Part shown: positions 5,918-8,172 of the stretch, in pieces
How positions within the stretch are numbered: the first letter of the stretch is position 1
How the letters are laid out: each line of letters starts with the position of its first letter
Assembly: GCA_937897665.1 (NCBI GenBank)
Contig: CALCPB010000126.1
Location: forward strand, 1-8,172
Direction: 5' to 3'
DNA from: an uncultured Halomicronema sp.
GTDB lineage: Bacteria > Cyanobacteriota > Cyanobacteriia > Phormidesmidales > Phormidesmidaceae
Length of the DNA: 8,172 nt
Notes under the pieces: generated by a model
What the model was told of the DNA's origin: nothing
Databases searched by the model: none
What the model saw: only the letters and a program-made list of their open reading frames with translations
Position numbers and translations under genes: made by a program

Positions 5918-7156
5918 GGGCATTAGCGCAGGATTTGGCAGGGCCGCTGCCGTTGCGGCAACCGCCGAGGGTGCCGACGGCATGGCCGGAAAATCAGTAA
6001 ACAGCCCCATAAACTGGCGATCAATACGGTCTTTCCACCGGCGCATTAGCCGCGATTCAAGGGTGAATGGCCCCCGCGAGGCGATCGCGCAACCGTCGCC
6101 CAAGTCAATAATGTTGAGATATTGCTTTTGGGGGCGAAAGGGCCGGAGGGGCTGCCCCGTCAGGTATGCCTGCAGATTATGAAACAAGGGTGGACCCTGG
6201 CGCACCGCAAACACCCCAGCCTTAGGTCGAGGATGATGTTTCATCGTGGCCACATCCCCCACGGCAAAAATCGCCGGATGGGAACAGCTCTGGAGCGTAT
6301 CTTCCACCAAGACAAAACCCGATGCATCAGTGGTCAGGCCTGCTGCTTGCACCCAACCTGGGGCGGCCGCGTTCGTGACCCAAAAGACGCAATCGCAGTC
6401 ACTAGCCAATCCCGATTCACAGCGCACTCGTCGCCGTCCCTCCGGTAGCGCTTCAATAGCGCACACCGACTCTGACAAATGCAGCTGCACCCCGCGCTCG
6501 ACAAAATGCTGACGCAATCGCCTACGAGTGCTGCGATTGCGACCGTTGGCCACCTCAGCGCCCCGATGAGACAGATGCATCGAGCGGTCTTGGCGCGATC
6601 GCCCCGACGCCTCTAACACCTGCCACAAGCGCCGCTGCATATTGAGCGTCAGTTCGACCCCACCGACCCCGCCCCCCACTACCGCGACAGCGATGGGTGC
6701 AGCTGATTGACGCACCTGCGATAGCAACGCCTCCCAAGCTGACAGCAAATCGGGCACGGGCTTGGCCGGGATCGCATAGGCTGCGGCCCCCGGCACGTCT
6801 AGCGTCGCCGGGGTGCTCCCCGTATCAATCGACAGCACATCAAAGGCGATGGGGGGATGGTGGGCGCAAATCACTTGCTGGTTGACCGTATCGATACCAA
6901 CCGCGCGATCCATCAATAGTTGACACTGGGCGAATTGGCTCAAAGGCCGCAGGTCAATGTGCGACTCATCAAAGTCGTAGAGTCCCGAAATGTGGCAGGG
7001 CAGCATTCCGGAGTAGGGGGTGTCGGTCAGATTGGTGATGAGCGTCAGCCGCACACCCGGCAGCGGCTGCATGCCAAATTTTCGCAGGGCGATCGCATGG
7101 GTATGCCCACCGCCTAAAAACACCAAATCCTTCACAATCGGTTGCGCCACCGGCAT
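5915..7156 (-). CDS. FAD/NAD(P)H-dependent oxidoreductase domain fused in frame to SelD
   Basis: The 413 residues before the TGA form a two-dinucleotide-fold flavoprotein of the NADH dehydrogenase-like type found as the N-terminal half of fused SelD proteins. FAD binding is seen in FLGGGHTH (13-20) and IFAVGD (296-301). NAD(P)H binding is seen in VVGGGVGGVE (159-168). Family segments TPYSGMLP (46-53) and PKAGVFAVRQGPPLFHNL (311-328) are present. An Ala/Pro-rich linker (about 389-410) leads to the TGA. Its role in the fusion is not established; delivering reduced selenium to SelD is a reasonable inference. On its own the chain would end at residue 413 as a complete oxidoreductase without SelD. 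The start is either ATG 7156, with AAGG directly against it, or GTG 7150, where the AAGG is 6 nt away and better placed; the two differ by two residues. No clear promoter is seen upstream. Confidence 0.92.
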   Translation of the reverse strand: MPVAQPIVKDLVFLGGGHTHAIALRKFGMQPLPGVRLTLITNLTDTPYSGMLPCHISGLYDFDESHIDLRPLSQFAQCQLLMDRAVGIDTVNQQVICAHHPPIAFDVLSIDTGSTPATLDVPGAAAYAIPAKPVPDLLSAWEALLSQVRQSAAPIAVAVVGGGVGGVELTLNMQRRLWQVLEASGRSRQDRSMHLSHRGAEVANGRNRSTRRRLRQHFVERGVQLHLSESVCAIEALPEGRRRVRCESGLASDCDCVFWVTNAAAPGWVQAAGLTTDASGFVLVEDTLQSCSHPAIFAVGDVATMKHHPRPKAGVFAVRQGPPLFHNLQAYLTGQPLRPFRPQKQYLNIIDLGDGCAIASRGPFTLESRLMRRWKDRIDRQFMGLFTDFPAMPSAPSAVAATAAALPNPALMP

Positions 7157-7495
7157 CCTTCACGTCTAGTCAGAGAACCCTCTCAGGATATCGACTTTAG
7201 CTGAGTACTCCGTGAGTGTCGCCGCAGCCGTAGCGGGAGAAATCGAGCCAGTACGGGTCACGCTCAACCGTCAAAACTTGATAGATCGAGAAAACACTCG
7301 CCCAGCAGCGTATCGGCGATCGCGATCGCACTTCATAGAAAGCAGCCACAAGCTTCTTAAGTCAAGGCTTCAGAGGCCTCAACACAAGAGCCTCACCCGA
7401 GAGATTATCCCCAGAGATGCCAGGCTCCTGCCTGCTCCTGTAGCCTCCAGAATCCCGTGAGACATCGATAACAGCCAGTGGAACCACCACATCAG

Positions 7496-7525
7496 ATTAA
7501 TTTGGGATTAACTCAAAATTAACAA
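7496..7525 (+). promoter_or_regulatory. three TTAA 8-mers at 11-bp period (Pho-box-like)
   Basis: ATTAATTT (7496-7503), ATTAACTC (7507-7514) and ATTAACAA (7518-7525) are separated by exactly 3 bp each. A fourth TTAA, in GTTAACAT (7540-7547), lies on the same 11-bp register after one skipped turn. The layout of three 8-mers with 3-bp spacers is that of the cyanobacterial Pho box (PyTTAAPyPyT/A) bound by SphR/PhoB, although the first base is A instead of pyrimidine. AT-rich origin repeats are an alternative. Confidence 0.35.
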
Positions 7526-7722
7526 AACCCTCTAATATGGTTAACATGTCTTTTTGAGGGTGAATCAGCATTCTAGCCTAGCCATTGTTTAGGTAGCCAG
7601 AATAAATGCTCAGAACGGGTCTGCGGTTCCTGTGGAATTGTGGATTATCCACAAGATTTGATGAGTAGAAACGTTAAGGGAGCTGACTAATTGCCGTCTC
7701 GAACTCCCTCTTTTATCCACCC

Positions 7723-7750
7723 TTGAATGGATTTACTTCCTTTTTATAAG
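7723..7750 (+). promoter_or_regulatory. promoter of the membrane-protein gene
   Basis: TTGAAT (7723-7728) and TATAAG (7745-7750) match the sigma-70 -35 and -10 elements at 4 of 6 and 5 of 6 positions, with a 16-bp spacer. Transcription would start near 7757, about 25 nt ahead of ATG 7782. A DnaA-box-like 9-mer abuts the -35 element. Confidence 0.5.
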
Positions 7751-7781
7751 TCAACTTTTCATCTGACGTCGTCAAAACTAA

Positions 7782-8172
7782 ATGAGCGTAAAATCACTAT
7801 TTTCTTGGGTGCTTTTTGGGAATGCGCTAGCCGTTATTTTGGCTCTGGTCATCTATCATCACGGTGGCAGAGATCATTTTGGCGAAAGAGGGTTCATCAC
7901 CTTTTTATCCACCTTTCAGCTACTCGCGATCGCCTGGTTATCGGATAAGACAGCCCAGATTCGCCGGGCAAGCCCAAGAACAGCGAACAATCAGAGTGCT
8001 TTGCTGTGGCGCATTATCGCTTGGGGATTCATCTTCTTGGCGGCTGATGAGTTTCTCGCGCTGCATGAAGTGACTGATCACTTTATCCACGACATTTTCA
8101 ATATTCAGGAAACCAGTTTGACAGATAGTATCGATGATTTTATCGTGCTGCTTTCCGGCATTTTCGGTGCTT
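7782..8172 (+). CDS. multi-pass membrane protein of unknown function (3' end beyond window)
   Basis: The frame is open from ATG 7782 to the right edge (130 codons), so the gene is partial. A TAA directly before the ATG fixes this as the earliest start; no strong Shine-Dalgarno is seen. Hydrophobic segments at about 6-26, 38-54 and 76-94, and another beginning near 119, indicate an inner-membrane protein with at least four spans. After the third segment comes a conserved-looking acidic/His stretch: D89-E90, H95-E96, D99-H100, H103-D104. Similar DE-x4-HE patterns occur in uncharacterised bacterial membrane proteins as I recall them, but I cannot name a family or function. It is transcribed away from the selenium operon and has its own promoter. 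A HIP1 octamer and two DnaA-box-like 9-mers lie within it. Confidence 0.8.
   Translation, partial: MSVKSLFSWVLFGNALAVILALVIYHHGGRDHFGERGFITFLSTFQLLAIAWLSDKTAQIRRASPRTANNQSALLWRIIAWGFIFLAADEFLALHEVTDHFIHDIFNIQETSLTDSIDDFIVLLSGIFGA

Larger units (their letters stand above)
7157..7781. other. 625-bp gene-free region between divergent genes
   Basis: Genes point away from this region on both sides. The leftmost 300 bp are of average composition and contain two overlapping GCGATCGC copies (7316-7329) plus short inverted and direct repeats (GAGGCCTC at 7373-7380; AGGCT/AGCCT arms and repeated GCTCCTG within about 7421-7445). From about 7490 the sequence is AT-rich, with TTAA repeats at an 11-bp period. 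DnaA-box-like 9-mers and a promoter for the plus-strand gene follow. An 82-codon open frame from GTG 7212 has no recognisable features and is not called. Confidence 0.6.
699..7933. repeat. HIP1 octamers (GCGATCGC), 17 copies
   Basis: Copies begin at 699, 1182, 2062, 2764, 3014, 3595, 4036, 4630, 5083, 5322, 5622, 6081, 6595, 7089, 7316, 7322 and 7926; those at 7316 and 7322 overlap. This density is a hallmark of many cyanobacterial chromosomes. The copies fall in all the genes except the last third of the partial GGDEF gene, so no segment stands out as foreign by this measure. Confidence 0.9.
7405..8091. promoter_or_regulatory. cluster of DnaA-box-like 9-mers
   Basis: A perfect TTATCCACA lies at 7645-7653, and its overlapping partner on the other strand is TAATCCACA (7639-7647), forming the palindrome TGTGGATTATCCACA. 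One-mismatch copies are TTATCCCCA (7405-7413), TTATCCACC (7713-7721 and 7905-7913) and TTATCCACG (8083-8091). I saw no comparable TTATCCnCN match elsewhere in the window. Two of the copies lie inside the membrane-protein gene, and one sits just upstream of its -35 element. This could be part of a replication origin, a DnaA-controlled promoter, or chance. Confidence 0.4.

Noticed and set aside
7364..7445. Short palindromes and repeats (GAGGCCTC, AGGCT/AGCCT, repeated GCTCCTG) as a mobile-element remnant
   Set aside because: There are no terminal inverted repeats, target-site duplications or transposase fragments.
7212..7460. An 82-codon plus-strand open frame starting at GTG in the divergent intergenic region
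   Set aside because: It is rich in Arg and Pro with no hydrophobic or domain pattern, has no good ribosome site, and overlaps overlapping HIP1 octamers; it looks like chance coding in GC-richer DNA.

Overview
The window looks like a cyanobacterial chromosome. The octamer GCGATCGC (HIP1) occurs 17 times in 8.2 kb, against roughly 0.1 expected from an equal-base model. The gene families fit this: an Rcp1-type response regulator, a large REC-GAF-GGDEF-EAL protein, and an FAD/NAD(P)H oxidoreductase joined to SelD.

Layout. Everything from 1 to 7156 is read leftwards on the minus strand. In transcription order it holds an oxidoreductase-SelD gene (7156 to 4871), mnmH (4877 to 3828), recF (3768 to 2662), a gene-free stretch of 523 bp, a stand-alone receiver protein (2138 to 1680), and a REC-GAF-GGDEF-EAL protein (1654 to beyond the left edge). 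A 625-bp gene-free region (7157 to 7781) separates these from a plus-strand membrane-protein gene that starts at 7782 and runs off the right edge.

How the genes work together. SelD makes selenophosphate, and MnmH uses it to turn 2-thiouridine into 2-selenouridine at the tRNA wobble position. The two genes overlap by 7 bases, so they form a coupled selenium-to-tRNA module, with recF 59 bp downstream. The receiver and the GGDEF-EAL protein form a second probable operon, likely for two-component and cyclic-di-GMP signalling.

Main observation. The oxidoreductase and SelD reading frames are the same frame, split by one TGA at 5917-5915. The sequence reads L-M-P-[TGA]-A-G-C-G-A-K-V-G. From memory, fused SelD proteins have Cys at this point (M-R-C-G-G-C-G-A-K), so the TGA falls on the first Cys of a CxxC motif. 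The SelD catalytic Cys and Lys lie just after the TGA and before any possible downstream start codon. A functional SelD therefore needs the TGA to be read through. Candidate explanations are selenocysteine (a UxxC motif), a UGA-reading tRNA, a nonsense mutation, or a base-call error. A weak SECIS-like hairpin with a GGUC loop follows the TGA.

The 7157-7781 region and the start of the flanking gene also carry a cluster of DnaA-box-like 9-mers, centred on a perfect TTATCCACA, and three TTAA-containing 8-mers at an 11-bp period. The latter could be a Pho box or the AT-rich repeats of a replication origin.
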